A DNA stretch of 64,000 nucleotides from the NCBI RefSeq assembly GCF_900182655.1, contig NZ_FXTC01000001.1, positions 1,116,001 to 1,180,000 on the forward strand. The letters run 5' to 3'. This document shows, piece after piece, positions 27,152 through 36,267 of this stretch. Position 1 is the stretch's first letter. Each line of letters opens with the position of its first letter. The notes beneath the pieces were generated by a model that saw only the letters and a program-made list of their open reading frames with translations, was not told the DNA's origin and did not search any database. This DNA is from Chryseobacterium rhizoplanae (GTDB lineage: Bacteria; Bacteroidota; Bacteroidia; Flavobacteriales; Weeksellaceae). The position numbers and the translations under genes are program-made.

Positions 27152-28638
27152 TTGAAGAAGCATCAAAAGAAAATATTGATAGGAGAATTCAGATGGCTGC
27201 CGATGCCTATCAGTTTCTTAAAAATACCACTGTAAAAGAACGGGCGGCTTTTATGAACACAGTTGCTGATCAGATTGAAGCATTGGGAGAAGAACTTCTG
27301 ACAACGGCCCATACTGAAACCTCACTGCCTTTAGCCAGACTTACCGGAGAAAAGGCAAGAACCGCAGGACAATGGAGAAGCTATGCAAAAGCTGTAGCCA
27401 CAGGAATATATGCAGAACCGAGGATTGATCTTGCTCAGCCTGACAAGCAAAAAGGAGACCTCAGAAAATACAATGTAGGCATAGGACCTGTGGTTGTTTT
27501 CGGGGCAAGTAATTTTCCCTTTGCTTTTTCTACAGCGGGTGGTGATACGGCGAGTGCCATTGGAGCAGGCTGTCCTGTTATTGTAAAAGCGCATCCGGCA
27601 CACCCTAAGGTTTCTCAATTAATGGCTGATACCATAACAGCTGCTGTGAAAGAATTTGGATGGCCTGAAGGAATCTTTAGCCATATTACCGGAACATCCT
27701 ATGATATCGGGGCTTATTTGGTTCAGCATCAAGAGATCCGAGCCGTTGCGTTTACAGGTTCATTTACCGGAGGAAAAGCTTTGTTCGATATGGCACACCA
27801 TCGTAAAGATCCCATTCCCGTTTTTGCAGAAATGGGCAGCATCAATCCTGTATTTGCCCTGCCGGATTTGCTTGAAAACAGAGCAGAAGCGTTCGCTAAA
27901 GAATATCTTTCATCCTTAACATTAGGAGTGGGACAATTCTGTACCAATCCGGGAGTATGCATTGCTCTTAAAGGAGAAGCTCTGGACCGTTTTATCGATA
28001 CCCTGAAAAACGGAATTCAGGAAACGGTTCCCGCAAAGATGCTTCACAAAGGAATCTATGAAAGTTTTGAAAAACATAAAACCATTGCAGCAGAACAGCC
28101 GGAAGTATATATTCTTGCAACAGCAGATACAGAAATTGATGAATGGCAGGGAGGTGCTATGGTAATAGAAACCAGCGCCCAAAACTTTATAAAAAATCCT
28201 GTGCTGAGTGAAGAGGTATTCGGACCTTTTGGGATCATTGTAACTTGTGAAACCCAGCAAGAAATGATGGAAATTGCTCAACAATTGAAAGGACAATTAA
28301 CAATTACCATAGCTGCTACCGATGAAGATGCCCGGAATAACCTTACGCTGATCAATCTTCTGAAGGATAAATGTGGAAGATTACTATTCAACGGAATGCC
28401 TACAGGAGTAGAAGTTGTTTATGCCATGCACCATGGAGGCCCTTTTCCTTCCACTACTGATTCCCGTTTTACCTCCGTAGGACCGGATGCTGTCAGGAGA
28501 TTTATCCGTCCTGTTTCTTTCCAAAACTGGCCGGATGAATTTTTACCTGAAGAGCTGAAGAATGAAAATCCGTTACAGATCAGCAGAATAGTAGATGGAG
28601 AAGTCAATTCAGAATCATTAAAATTACAAACCACATGA
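27148..28638 (+). CDS. Aldehyde dehydrogenase, probable 2-oxoglutarate semialdehyde dehydrogenase
   Basis: 496 residues. Catalytic Cys265 (GVGQFCTNPGVC), general base Glu228 (FAEMGSINPVF), and cofactor segment FGASNFPFAFSTAGGDT. The GDT/SAIGAG pattern and length are those of 2,5-dioxopentanoate dehydrogenases. In context it makes 2-oxoglutarate, the exit point of hydroxyproline catabolism. ATGA overlaps of 4 nt on both sides show tight coupling. Confidence 0.9.
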   Translation: MIEEASKENIDRRIQMAADAYQFLKNTTVKERAAFMNTVADQIEALGEELLTTAHTETSLPLARLTGEKARTAGQWRSYAKAVATGIYAEPRIDLAQPDKQKGDLRKYNVGIGPVVVFGASNFPFAFSTAGGDTASAIGAGCPVIVKAHPAHPKVSQLMADTITAAVKEFGWPEGIFSHITGTSYDIGAYLVQHQEIRAVAFTGSFTGGKALFDMAHHRKDPIPVFAEMGSINPVFALPDLLENRAEAFAKEYLSSLTLGVGQFCTNPGVCIALKGEALDRFIDTLKNGIQETVPAKMLHKGIYESFEKHKTIAAEQPEVYILATADTEIDEWQGGAMVIETSAQNFIKNPVLSEEVFGPFGIIVTCETQQEMMEIAQQLKGQLTITIAATDEDARNNLTLINLLKDKCGRLLFNGMPTGVEVVYAMHHGGPFPSTTDSRFTSVGPDAVRRFIRPVSFQNWPDEFLPEELKNENPLQISRIVDGEVNSESLKLQTT

Positions 28639-29633
28639 ACAGAACATTCTTTTGTATAGATTCACACACCTGTGGCTGCCCTGTACGTCTTGTAGCAGGA
28701 GGAGGTCCTATTCTAAAAGGAAAATCCATGATGGAACGTCGCCTTCATTTTATGAAAGAATACGACTGGATCCGGAAAGGGCTCATGTTTGAACCCCGTG
28801 GCCATGATATGATGAGTGGAAGTATTTTGTATCCGCCTTTTGACGAAGAAAACGATATCGGAGTTTTATATATTGAAACCAGCGGATGTCTTCCCATGTG
28901 CGGGCACGGAACGATAGGTACAGTAACAATTGCCATAGAAGAAGGTCTTATTTTTCCTAAAATTCCCGGAAAACTGCGCCTTGAAACACCTGCAGGACTT
29001 ATTCTTATTGATTATGTACAGGAAGGCAAAAAAGTAACTTCTGTAAAACTGACCAACGTAAAATCCTTTCTGTATGCTGAAAATCTGGAAGTTGATTGTC
29101 CGGATCTCGGAGTAATAAAAGCGGATGTAGCTTATGGAGGGAACTTCTATGCGATTATAGATCCTCAGGAAAATTTCAGAGATATTTCTGATTTTACAGC
29201 CAGCCAGCTTATTCATTATGGAAAGATTATCAGAAAATTACTCAATGACAAGTATGAATTTATTCATCCTGAGAATGAACATATTACCGGATTAAGCCAT
29301 ATTCAATGGACAGGAAACCCTACAGATCCTGAAGCAAGCGGGCGAAATGCTGTTTTAGTGGGAGAGAATGCCTTGGACCGTTCACCATGTGGAACAGGTA
29401 CCTCTGCAAGAATGGCTCAATGGTATGCTAAAGGAAAATTAAAAGAAGGCGAAGAGTTTATCCATGAAAGCTATATCGGATCCCAGTTTATCGGGAGAAT
29501 TGAAGGAACGGCTACTGTTGGCGGAAAACCGGCAATTATCCCTTCAGTAGAAGGCTGGGCAAGAATCACCGGTTATAATCATATTATTATTGATGATGAA
29601 GATCCTTACTGGCAGGGATTTCAGGTTATGTAA
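28635..29633 (+). CDS. 4-hydroxyproline 2-epimerase (proline racemase family)
   Basis: 332 residues. Both catalytic cysteines are present: Cys89 (LPMCGHGTIG) and Cys252 (RSPCGTGTSARM). The two-Cys arrangement marks a racemase/epimerase; trans-3-hydroxyproline dehydratases have Thr at the second site. It should convert trans-4-hydroxy-L-proline to cis-4-hydroxy-D-proline, the first step of the pathway. Confidence 0.93.
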   Translation: MNRTFFCIDSHTCGCPVRLVAGGGPILKGKSMMERRLHFMKEYDWIRKGLMFEPRGHDMMSGSILYPPFDEENDIGVLYIETSGCLPMCGHGTIGTVTIAIEEGLIFPKIPGKLRLETPAGLILIDYVQEGKKVTSVKLTNVKSFLYAENLEVDCPDLGVIKADVAYGGNFYAIIDPQENFRDISDFTASQLIHYGKIIRKLLNDKYEFIHPENEHITGLSHIQWTGNPTDPEASGRNAVLVGENALDRSPCGTGTSARMAQWYAKGKLKEGEEFIHESYIGSQFIGRIEGTATVGGKPAIIPSVEGWARITGYNHIIIDDEDPYWQGFQVM

Positions 29634-29641
29634 ACAAACAT

Positions 29642-30907
29642 ATGACACAGAATAAAGGAAAAGCACTCATTATTGGTGCAGGAATAGCAGGTTTAAGCTC
29701 CGCCTATTACCTTGTAGAGAAAGGCTGGAGTGTAGAAATTCTGGAACAGAACGATCTTTCCAACAATTGTTCTTATGGCAATGCAGGAATGATTGTACCC
29801 AGCCACTTTACTCCGTTAGCGGCACCAGGTGTTGTGGCACAAGGAATCCGCTGGATGTTTGATAGCAAAAGTCCGTTTTATGTAAAGCCTTCATTGAGTT
29901 CTGACCTGTTTTCCTGGGGGATAAAATTCTTAAAACACTCCAACCAAAAGCATGTGGATCGCTCAGCAACAGCCATCAGAGACCTTAATCTGGCGAGCAG
30001 CATCCTCTACAACGAGATTGCCTCAAAGGATGAATTTGATTTTGAGCTTAATAAGAATGGTATTTTAATGCTTTATAAAACAGAGAAAGTTGCAGAAGAA
30101 GAGATAGAGCTTGCGCACAAAGCAACCAAGATGGGTTTACCCGTTGATATTCTGGATAAAAAAGATATTCAGGAACTCGAACCCAATGTTCAATTGGATG
30201 TTATCGGAGGGATCAATTATAAATGTGACGGCCATATGAATCCGATGAAACTGATGAAACAGATGATCTCTTATCTTAAAAAGAATGGTGTCACTTTTCA
30301 TACTCATCACAAAGTAACCGGGTTTGAAAAATCAGGAAATAGGATTAAAGCCATAATTGCCAATGATAAAAAGTTTACAGCAGACCGTTTCGTCATGACC
30401 GGAGGCTCATTTCTCCCTGAACTGGCTCAGAAGGCAGGAATCAAAATTCAGTTAATGCCCGGAAAAGGATATTCATTTATGCATAAACCGGAAAATCCTC
30501 TTAATACCTTAGAGCATGCAGCTTTATTACTTGAAGCCAGAGTTGCAGTAACTCCGATGAATGGGCAGATCCGCTTCGGTGGAACGATGGAACTGGCTTC
30601 CCATCATGATACAATTAATATGAAAAGGGTAGAAGGGATCATCAGGTCTATTCCTCAATATTTACCTGACTTTCAGATTGAAAAACCCAAAGAACCTGAA
30701 ATCTGGTTCGGCTACAGACCCTGTGCTCCGGATGGGCTGCCTTATCTGGGACAGTCTTCCAAACTCAAAAACCTGATTATCGCAGGCGGCGGTGGTATGA
30801 TGGGTTTAAGTTTAGGACCTATTTTTGGAAAAATAGTTTCAGAACTTGCCAATGACCAAAAGCCAACGGTTGAGATAAAGATATTCAACCCTGAAAGATT
30901 TAATTAA
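29642..30907 (+). CDS. FAD-dependent D-amino acid oxidoreductase, probable D-hydroxyproline dehydrogenase
   Basis: 421 residues, DadA/DAO fold. FAD motif IIGAGIAGLSSAYYL at the N-terminus, NNCSYGNAGMIVPSH typical of DadA, and the closing GYRPCAPDGLPYLG / GGGMMGLSLGP. In this operon it should oxidise cis-4-hydroxy-D-proline to pyrroline-4-hydroxy-2-carboxylate and pass electrons to the respiratory chain. It starts 8 bp after the epimerase gene. Confidence 0.9.
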   Translation: MTQNKGKALIIGAGIAGLSSAYYLVEKGWSVEILEQNDLSNNCSYGNAGMIVPSHFTPLAAPGVVAQGIRWMFDSKSPFYVKPSLSSDLFSWGIKFLKHSNQKHVDRSATAIRDLNLASSILYNEIASKDEFDFELNKNGILMLYKTEKVAEEEIELAHKATKMGLPVDILDKKDIQELEPNVQLDVIGGINYKCDGHMNPMKLMKQMISYLKKNGVTFHTHHKVTGFEKSGNRIKAIIANDKKFTADRFVMTGGSFLPELAQKAGIKIQLMPGKGYSFMHKPENPLNTLEHAALLLEARVAVTPMNGQIRFGGTMELASHHDTINMKRVEGIIRSIPQYLPDFQIEKPKEPEIWFGYRPCAPDGLPYLGQSSKLKNLIIAGGGGMMGLSLGPIFGKIVSELANDQKPTVEIKIFNPERFN

Positions 30908-30990
30908 AAAACATCACATAACACACACAAAATTATGCCTAAAACCATTTAAGTATTCAAATAATTTATTAACAACCAAATCCAAAAATC

Positions 30991-33138
30991 ATGAAAAAAT
31001 TTAAATTACTACTACTTGCTTCCCTATTTCCAATAATAGGTTTTGCTCAGGAAAACAGACCTCATGAGTGTAAAGCAGATGAAATGATGAAAAAACATTT
31101 TGAACTGCATCCTGAATCTAAGGCTGAATATGAAAATTTTGAAAAATTCACCAAAGATTTTGTAAAAAAAATGGAATCAAACAAAACTCCATTGAATAAT
31201 AGGATCAACAATCCAACCTACATCATCCCTGTGGTTTTTCATGTGTATGGAGAATCTCAAAGTAATGTAAAAGTAAATTACCAAAAAGTAGTTGACTTAC
31301 TGGAACAAATCAACTTAAATTTCAATGGAATTAACACGGATTCAAATACTGTGGATCCTGATTTCCAATCTATCAGATCAGCATTAAGCATTGAATTTCG
31401 ATTAGCTAAAATTGATCCAACCGGAAAAGCAACAAGCGGAGTGGTATTTCATCCTTTCAAAGGTGGATATGGCAATGGAGGCGGGTATGATGCACAAATT
31501 GGTGCAGATGCATGGGATAATACAAAGTATATGAATGTGTATATACAAAATGATCTGTATGCTAATAAAGATTTATATCAATCAGGAGTTGCCTGGTATC
31601 CGGATTCATACATGACTTCAGTAAATACAGCCAGAGTTGTTTATAATGGACGTTATATATTTAATGCTGCAGGAACAGTGGCTTCAAACGAGTTTTCCGA
31701 TACATTTACTCACGAATTCGGGCATTGGTTAAATCTTCAACACACGTTTAATGTTCCATGTTCAACTGCAAACCCAACTAATGATGGTGATGGAGTTGCT
31801 GACACCCCTGTAGAAAATACTTCTTCCGGATTAGGATGTTCAGCTGGAAACAATTGTCTTGGACAAAAAGTAAACGTTGAAAACTATATGGGATACAATG
31901 GTTCTTCCGGTTGTTATAAAATGTTTACCAATGGACAAGTTAACAGAATGCTGGCAGCATTAAACCATCCTTCGCGAATGAATTTATGGCAGCCTGCCAA
32001 CTTAGCCGCAACCGGAGTTGCCAATACCCCGCCTAGATTAACCCTTAGCAACAGTACATTTACAGAGAACTTAAACAATAATGGAGGCGTATCATTAGAT
32101 GGAACAGTAGCATCTGTCCCTACATCAACAATTACGCTAAAAGGAGCAACATTTGCCGTACCCAATGGAACAACTCTTACTGCAGGAACACATTTCACTT
32201 CTTCATTACCAGCAGGGCTAACAGCAGCTATAGCGGTTACAAGCCCTACTACTGCTACACTTACCATAAATGGTGCGGCAACCAGCCATCCTAAAAGTCA
32301 GGTCCTGAATTCATCAATTACGTTTCTAAATCCGGCTATAACAGGAGGCGTAACTTCATTAGGATCAACGACAGCTCTGGCATTAACTTTTTCTTACAAA
32401 GATCCCTATAAAATAGTTACAGGAACTCCTCTGGAAAGTTATGCCAACCCAACACCAACAACAGTAACCACCAACTCCGGGGCAACCTGGAAATATTTCA
32501 TCATTAACCCGGAGCTTAGTGATGATGCAGGGTATGGCGCCTGGTACTATGGAGCCAATCAATTAAAATTGGAAACCTATTGGAAAGGATTAGTCTGCCA
32601 AACAGGAACACGAAATATCAGTTTAATTCCAGCCTGCACCACTATAACGAATGCAAATAATATAGGGTACCCAATTGGGACTCCCGGACAACTTGACGTG
32701 TACACCCCTACATACACTAACTGGTCTGGCCAAACCGCTTATGTTGGTTTTAGAAACCAATTCGAGGGCTACAATATTAACGGCTATTTCAAACTGACTG
32801 TTGGGGCCAATGGCTCAGGTTATTCTGTAACTGCGTTTGGATACAATACACAACCAAATGGCAGTATTACAACACCTTGTGCATTACCATTATCCACTGC
32901 AGACGTTGATACAATAAACCCAGAAACTTCTATCTATCCAAATCCGGTTTCTGATGTATTAAATATTAAAACAAAAGGGGAAATTAAGTCAATTTCTGTT
33001 TATGATATGTTTGGAAGAAAAATGAATGCTAAAGTTACGGGTGAGAAGGTTGATGTTAAACACTTCCTAAGCGGAACTTATGTAATTGATATTGAAACTT
33101 CTTTAGGGAAATCTTCCCAAAAATTCATTAAAAAATAG
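30991..33138 (+). CDS. Secreted M43-type zinc metalloprotease with type IX secretion domain
   Basis: 715 residues. Signal peptide to about 20 (GFAQ). Zinc motif HEFGHWLNLQH: His241, Glu242, His245, His251, with Asn248 where the family usually has Gly. Met-turn NYMGY has Met300, and CxxC-rich loops surround it, as in cytophagalysin/pappalysin enzymes. A middle beta-rich region (about 340-630) may bind substrate. The last ~75 residues (SIYPNPVSDVLNI, YDMFGRKM, LSGTYVIDI) are a T9SS type A sorting domain. Its position after the hydroxyproline genes suggests it attacks collagen-like proteins; that is inference. Confidence 0.9.
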   Translation: MKKFKLLLLASLFPIIGFAQENRPHECKADEMMKKHFELHPESKAEYENFEKFTKDFVKKMESNKTPLNNRINNPTYIIPVVFHVYGESQSNVKVNYQKVVDLLEQINLNFNGINTDSNTVDPDFQSIRSALSIEFRLAKIDPTGKATSGVVFHPFKGGYGNGGGYDAQIGADAWDNTKYMNVYIQNDLYANKDLYQSGVAWYPDSYMTSVNTARVVYNGRYIFNAAGTVASNEFSDTFTHEFGHWLNLQHTFNVPCSTANPTNDGDGVADTPVENTSSGLGCSAGNNCLGQKVNVENYMGYNGSSGCYKMFTNGQVNRMLAALNHPSRMNLWQPANLAATGVANTPPRLTLSNSTFTENLNNNGGVSLDGTVASVPTSTITLKGATFAVPNGTTLTAGTHFTSSLPAGLTAAIAVTSPTTATLTINGAATSHPKSQVLNSSITFLNPAITGGVTSLGSTTALALTFSYKDPYKIVTGTPLESYANPTPTTVTTNSGATWKYFIINPELSDDAGYGAWYYGANQLKLETYWKGLVCQTGTRNISLIPACTTITNANNIGYPIGTPGQLDVYTPTYTNWSGQTAYVGFRNQFEGYNINGYFKLTVGANGSGYSVTAFGYNTQPNGSITTPCALPLSTADVDTINPETSIYPNPVSDVLNIKTKGEIKSISVYDMFGRKMNAKVTGEKVDVKHFLSGTYVIDIETSLGKSSQKFIKK

Positions 33139-33258
33139 GATCAAATGCTAACTGTCAGTTTGGAAACGAACAAGCTGCATTCTTGATATAAACTTTTTAA
33201 ATAGCAAAACACTTTTCTCAGAAATATGAATAATAGCTTAGTATTCATATGCAGTTAA

Positions 33259-33286
33259 TTGGGCTTCATTGTAAGCCCAATTTTTT
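33259..33286 (+). terminator. Rho-independent terminator after metalloprotease gene
   Basis: TTGGGCTT / AAGCCCAA stem with a 6-nt loop followed by TTTTTT. Confidence 0.85.
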
Positions 33287-33345
33287 ATTATATAGGTTCA
33301 GTTTCTGGTTTATTTGTGTACTTTTATTCTGTAATTACAATTCCA

Positions 33346-33837
33346 ATGCATTATAAAAACAACACCATCATCATCCGTGAATTTACACCTGAAGAATTTC
33401 CTTTGTTTTCCACTCTTTTTGAAAATGAGAATGTTACCCGCTATCTGCCTTACAAAACTCCTGAAGAATATAAAGAAATGTTTGACAAAGCACTCTCAGA
33501 CTATGAAACAGGACCATTCAGCAGATGGGGAATATTCGACACTCAGAATAACGGTTTTGTGGGAATGTGCCTGGCCAGAATCTTCCTTGATAATCCGGAC
33601 CAGCTGGAAATAGGATATACTTTAGCAGAAAATTACTGGGGAAAAGGTCTTGGAACTGAGGTTTGCAAAGCCCTTGTTGAGTATTGTTTATCATTAAATC
33701 ATCAGAAAGATATCGTTGCAGTAACCGATCTTGATAATATAGGTTCTCAGAAAGTTCTTCTGAACAACAACTTTAAAAGAATTGAAAACCTAAAACGGGA
33801 AGATAGGGAACTGGCTTACTTTATATTACAAAAATAG
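33346..33837 (+). CDS. GNAT-family N-acetyltransferase
   Basis: 163 residues from the ATG at 33346. The open frame begins at a TTG at 33259 within the terminator, which is unlikely. REFTPEEFPLF begins the fold; LEIGYTLAENYWGKGLGTEVCKAL is the acetyl-CoA binding motif A, and VTDLDNIGSQKVLLNNNF is motif B. It resembles RimJ/RimL-type acetyltransferases. Substrate unknown. Confidence 0.88.
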   Translation: MHYKNNTIIIREFTPEEFPLFSTLFENENVTRYLPYKTPEEYKEMFDKALSDYETGPFSRWGIFDTQNNGFVGMCLARIFLDNPDQLEIGYTLAENYWGKGLGTEVCKALVEYCLSLNHQKDIVAVTDLDNIGSQKVLLNNNFKRIENLKREDRELAYFILQK

Positions 33838-33871
33838 TAACAGATCCTGATCCTTAGAACTGGAACTCACA

Positions 33872-33930
33872 AATGCCCCTCCTTTGGAGGGGTGGCGAAA
33901 ATTCAAAGAATTTTTGACGGGGTGGTTTCC
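33872..33930 (-). repeat. Dispersed two-hairpin repeat, copy 2 (inverted)
   Basis: Reverse-oriented copy with CCCCTCC-TTT-GGAGGGG, then the CAAAAATTC/GAATTTTcG hairpin and CGGGGTGGTTT. It lies between the acetyltransferase and Rrf2 genes. Confidence 0.85.
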
Positions 33931-34029
33931 AACATTCACTGTCAACGTCCCTTTTGTGAATGAATTACATCAAAGCCTTCCACAGAAAACATTTCATTTA
34001 TCAGATATTTATCATAACTTGCAGAAATT

Positions 34030-34446
34030 ATGATGTCAAAACGTTGCAAATACGCGCTTAAAGCAATGGTCAGATTAGCAAGGAATTATAACCAGGGCTT
34101 TCTGCCAACCTCTGTTATTGCACAAGACGAGAACATCCCCAAAAAATTTCTTGAACAAATCCTTCTTGAACTTAAAAGAGCCAAACTTGTCAACAGTAAA
34201 CAGGGTAAAGTAGGAGGGTATTATTTACTAAAATCGCCCGATGAAGTCTCATTAGCAGATATTTACCGCATTTTTGACGGCCCAATTGCATTAACCCCAT
34301 GTGTCTCTTTAAACTTTTACGAAGCCTGTGATGATTGTGTGGATGAAGCAGTCTGTTACCTGAGAAAAGAATTAATGATCGTTCGTGAAAAGACAAGAAC
34401 AAGCATGATGGAGGCTACTCTGACTAAATTCATTACTAAAGAATAA
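34030..34446 (+). CDS. Rrf2-family regulator of the sulfur assimilation locus
   Basis: 138 residues. Winged helix with KRCKYALKAMVRLARN, IPKKFLEQILLELKRAKLV and GKVGGYYLLKSPDEVSLADI, the Rrf2 signature. The effector loop has Cys91, Cys100, Cys103 and Cys109 (PCVSLNFYEACDDCVDEAVC), comparable with IscR-type Fe-S ligands. It sits 82 bp upstream of cysH, like CymR/IscR-type regulators near cysteine genes. It probably senses Fe-S or cysteine status. Confidence 0.88.
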   Translation: MMSKRCKYALKAMVRLARNYNQGFLPTSVIAQDENIPKKFLEQILLELKRAKLVNSKQGKVGGYYLLKSPDEVSLADIYRIFDGPIALTPCVSLNFYEACDDCVDEAVCYLRKELMIVREKTRTSMMEATLTKFITKE

Positions 34447-34467
34447 AAATTTTTTATTTAAATTCTA

Positions 34468-34505
34468 CTATTTTGATAGGAGTTATAGAATTTTATATAT
34501 ATTTG
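34468..34505 (+). promoter_or_regulatory. Promoter and candidate operator of the cys operon
   Basis: Perfect small palindrome CTAT-TTTG-ATAG (34468-34479), whose loop TTTG could be the -33 element, followed by TATATTTG (34498-34505), a -7 box, 23 bp before the cysH ATG. An outer ATTCTA/TAGAAT pair brackets it. A repressor on this palindrome would block the promoter. Confidence 0.5.
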
Positions 34506-34528
34506 CAGGACTTAAATTTCAATTCAAA

Positions 34529-35242
34529 ATGGAAAACAGTCTGAGAAATGAATACGAAAACCTTTTGAGAGAAGCTACTGAAGCTTCTTTTCAAACTAAT
34601 GGACTGCAATTACTGGCTGAAAGATTTCCGGATAAAGTGATCTTTTCAACCAGCTTCAGTTACGAAGATCAGGTGATCACTCATCTGATAAAAGATTTAA
34701 ATATTGAAATTTTCACCCTGGATACAGGAAGACTTTTTGAGCAGACCTACGAAACCTGGACTTCCACAAAAGCTTTCTTTAAAAAGAACATCAAAGCTTA
34801 TTATCCGGATATGGAAGAGCTAAGAGAATTTGTAACAGAAAACGGGCCTGATTCATTCTATCAGTCAGTTGAAAAAAGGAAAGCGTGCTGTACCATCCGT
34901 AAGGTTAATCCATTAAAAAAAGCACTGGAAAGTTATAAAGTATGGATTACCGGTCTTAGATCCGAGCATTCTCCAAACCGGCAGAATATGCCCCAGCTGG
35001 AATGGGATCAGGATAATAAGATCATCAAATTTCATCCCATCCTTCACTGGACAACAGAACAGGTGACAGAATACGTGAAAAATCATCATTTACCTTACAA
35101 TCACCTTCACAAGAAAGGATTTGTAAGCATAGGATGTGAACCCTGTACCAGAGCAATCAAAGAAGACGAAGATTTCAGGGCAGGCCGATGGTGGTGGGAA
35201 GATGCCAACAAAAAAGAATGCGGTCTGCATATTCATCAATAA
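34529..35242 (+). CDS. cysH: Assimilatory APS (adenylyl-sulfate) reductase
   Basis: 237 residues. The PP-loop-like STSFSYEDQV segment is followed by the Fe-S ligands Cys120-Cys121 (KACCTIRK) and Cys203/Cys206 (GCEPC). The catalytic C-terminal ECGLH has Cys231. The four extra cysteines mark the 4Fe-4S type that normally uses APS rather than PAPS. This fits the absence of an APS kinase gene here. It reduces activated sulfate to sulfite. Confidence 0.94.
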   Translation: MENSLRNEYENLLREATEASFQTNGLQLLAERFPDKVIFSTSFSYEDQVITHLIKDLNIEIFTLDTGRLFEQTYETWTSTKAFFKKNIKAYYPDMEELREFVTENGPDSFYQSVEKRKACCTIRKVNPLKKALESYKVWITGLRSEHSPNRQNMPQLEWDQDNKIIKFHPILHWTTEQVTEYVKNHHLPYNHLHKKGFVSIGCEPCTRAIKEDEDFRAGRWWWEDANKKECGLHIHQ

Positions 35243-35253
35243 AAAAGAAAAAC

Positions 35254-36162
35254 ATGTCAATACAGCAGTTAAACTATTTAGATCAGTTAGAAGCCGAATC
35301 TATTTATATATTAAGAGAAGTAGCAGGCCAATTTGAACGTCCGGCTTTATTATTCAGTGGCGGGAAAGACAGTATTGTGCTGGCTCACCTGGCAAGAAAA
35401 GCATTTTTTCACGGGAAAATCCCGTTCACATTTGTTCATGTGGACACCGGGCACAACTTTCCGGAAGTCTTGGAATTCCGTGATCAGCTGGTAAAGCAGT
35501 TAGATGTTAATCTGGCAGTAAGAAAAGTAGAAGATACTATAAAAAGTAAAAAACTAACCGAGGCTAAAGGTAAATTCCCAAGCAGAAACTGGCTGCAAAC
35601 CTACACTCTTCTTGACACGATTGAAGAATTTGAATTTGATGCCTGTATCGGAGGAGCCAGAAGAGATGAAGAAAAAGCCCGCGCCAAGGAAAGAATATTT
35701 TCAGTGCGTGATGAATTCGGACAATGGGATCCTAAACTGCAGCGTCCTGAACTGTGGAATATCTTTAACGGGAAAATCCACAAAGGAGAAAATGTAAGAG
35801 TTTTCCCTATCAGCAACTGGACAGAGCTTGATATCTGGAATTATATCCGAAGAGAAAAAATTGAACTTCCTTCTATTTATTTCTCGCATGAAAGGGAAGT
35901 GGTAGATTTTAACGGACAGTGGCTTGCCAATTCTTCACATGTTGTATTAGAACCTGAAGACATCATCACTACCAAAAAAATACGCTACCGTACCGTTGGA
36001 GACATGACCTGTACCGCTGCAGTAGAATCCAATGCAGTGACAATAGATGCCGTAATTGAAGAAATTGTAGCGACCAGAATTTCAGAGCGGGGGGAAACAA
36101 GAATTGACGACAGAGTGACAGAAGCAGCAATGGAAGACCGAAAAAAAGGAGGCTACTTTTAG
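35254..36162 (+). CDS. cysD: Sulfate adenylyltransferase subunit 2
   Basis: 302 residues from the ATG at 35254 (MSIQQLNYLDQLE); the frame extends to 35188 inside cysH and that part is not family-like. LLFSGGKDSIVL is the ATP pyrophosphatase loop, and VHVDTGHNFPEV, GGARRDEEKARAKER and the C-terminal DRVTEAAMEDRKKGGYF are CysD hallmarks. It makes APS from ATP and sulfate with CysN. Confidence 0.96.
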   Translation: MSIQQLNYLDQLEAESIYILREVAGQFERPALLFSGGKDSIVLAHLARKAFFHGKIPFTFVHVDTGHNFPEVLEFRDQLVKQLDVNLAVRKVEDTIKSKKLTEAKGKFPSRNWLQTYTLLDTIEEFEFDACIGGARRDEEKARAKERIFSVRDEFGQWDPKLQRPELWNIFNGKIHKGENVRVFPISNWTELDIWNYIRREKIELPSIYFSHEREVVDFNGQWLANSSHVVLEPEDIITTKKIRYRTVGDMTCTAAVESNAVTIDAVIEEIVATRISERGETRIDDRVTEAAMEDRKKGGYF

Positions 36163-36170
36163 ATAAGCAA

Positions 36171-36255
36171 TCAGCAATGAGTCATAAGTAATAGAATAGA
36201 CAACTTTACTTCTTAATAGCAAAACATTGCTCATTGCCCATTACTCATTATTTAT
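36171..36255. repeat. Degenerate inverted repeat between cysD and cysN
   Basis: GCAATGAGTCATAAGTAATAG on the left is roughly complementary to the right-hand CATTGCTCATTGCCC plus ATTACTCATTA, in an otherwise tightly packed operon. It resembles the short-word repeats seen elsewhere in flavobacterial intergenic DNA. Confidence 0.5.
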
Positions 36256-36267
36256 AATAAAAATCGG

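Noticed and set aside
33259..33345. N-terminal extension of the acetyltransferase
   Set aside because: It would start with TTG inside a strong terminator hairpin; the family-like sequence begins after the ATG at 33346.
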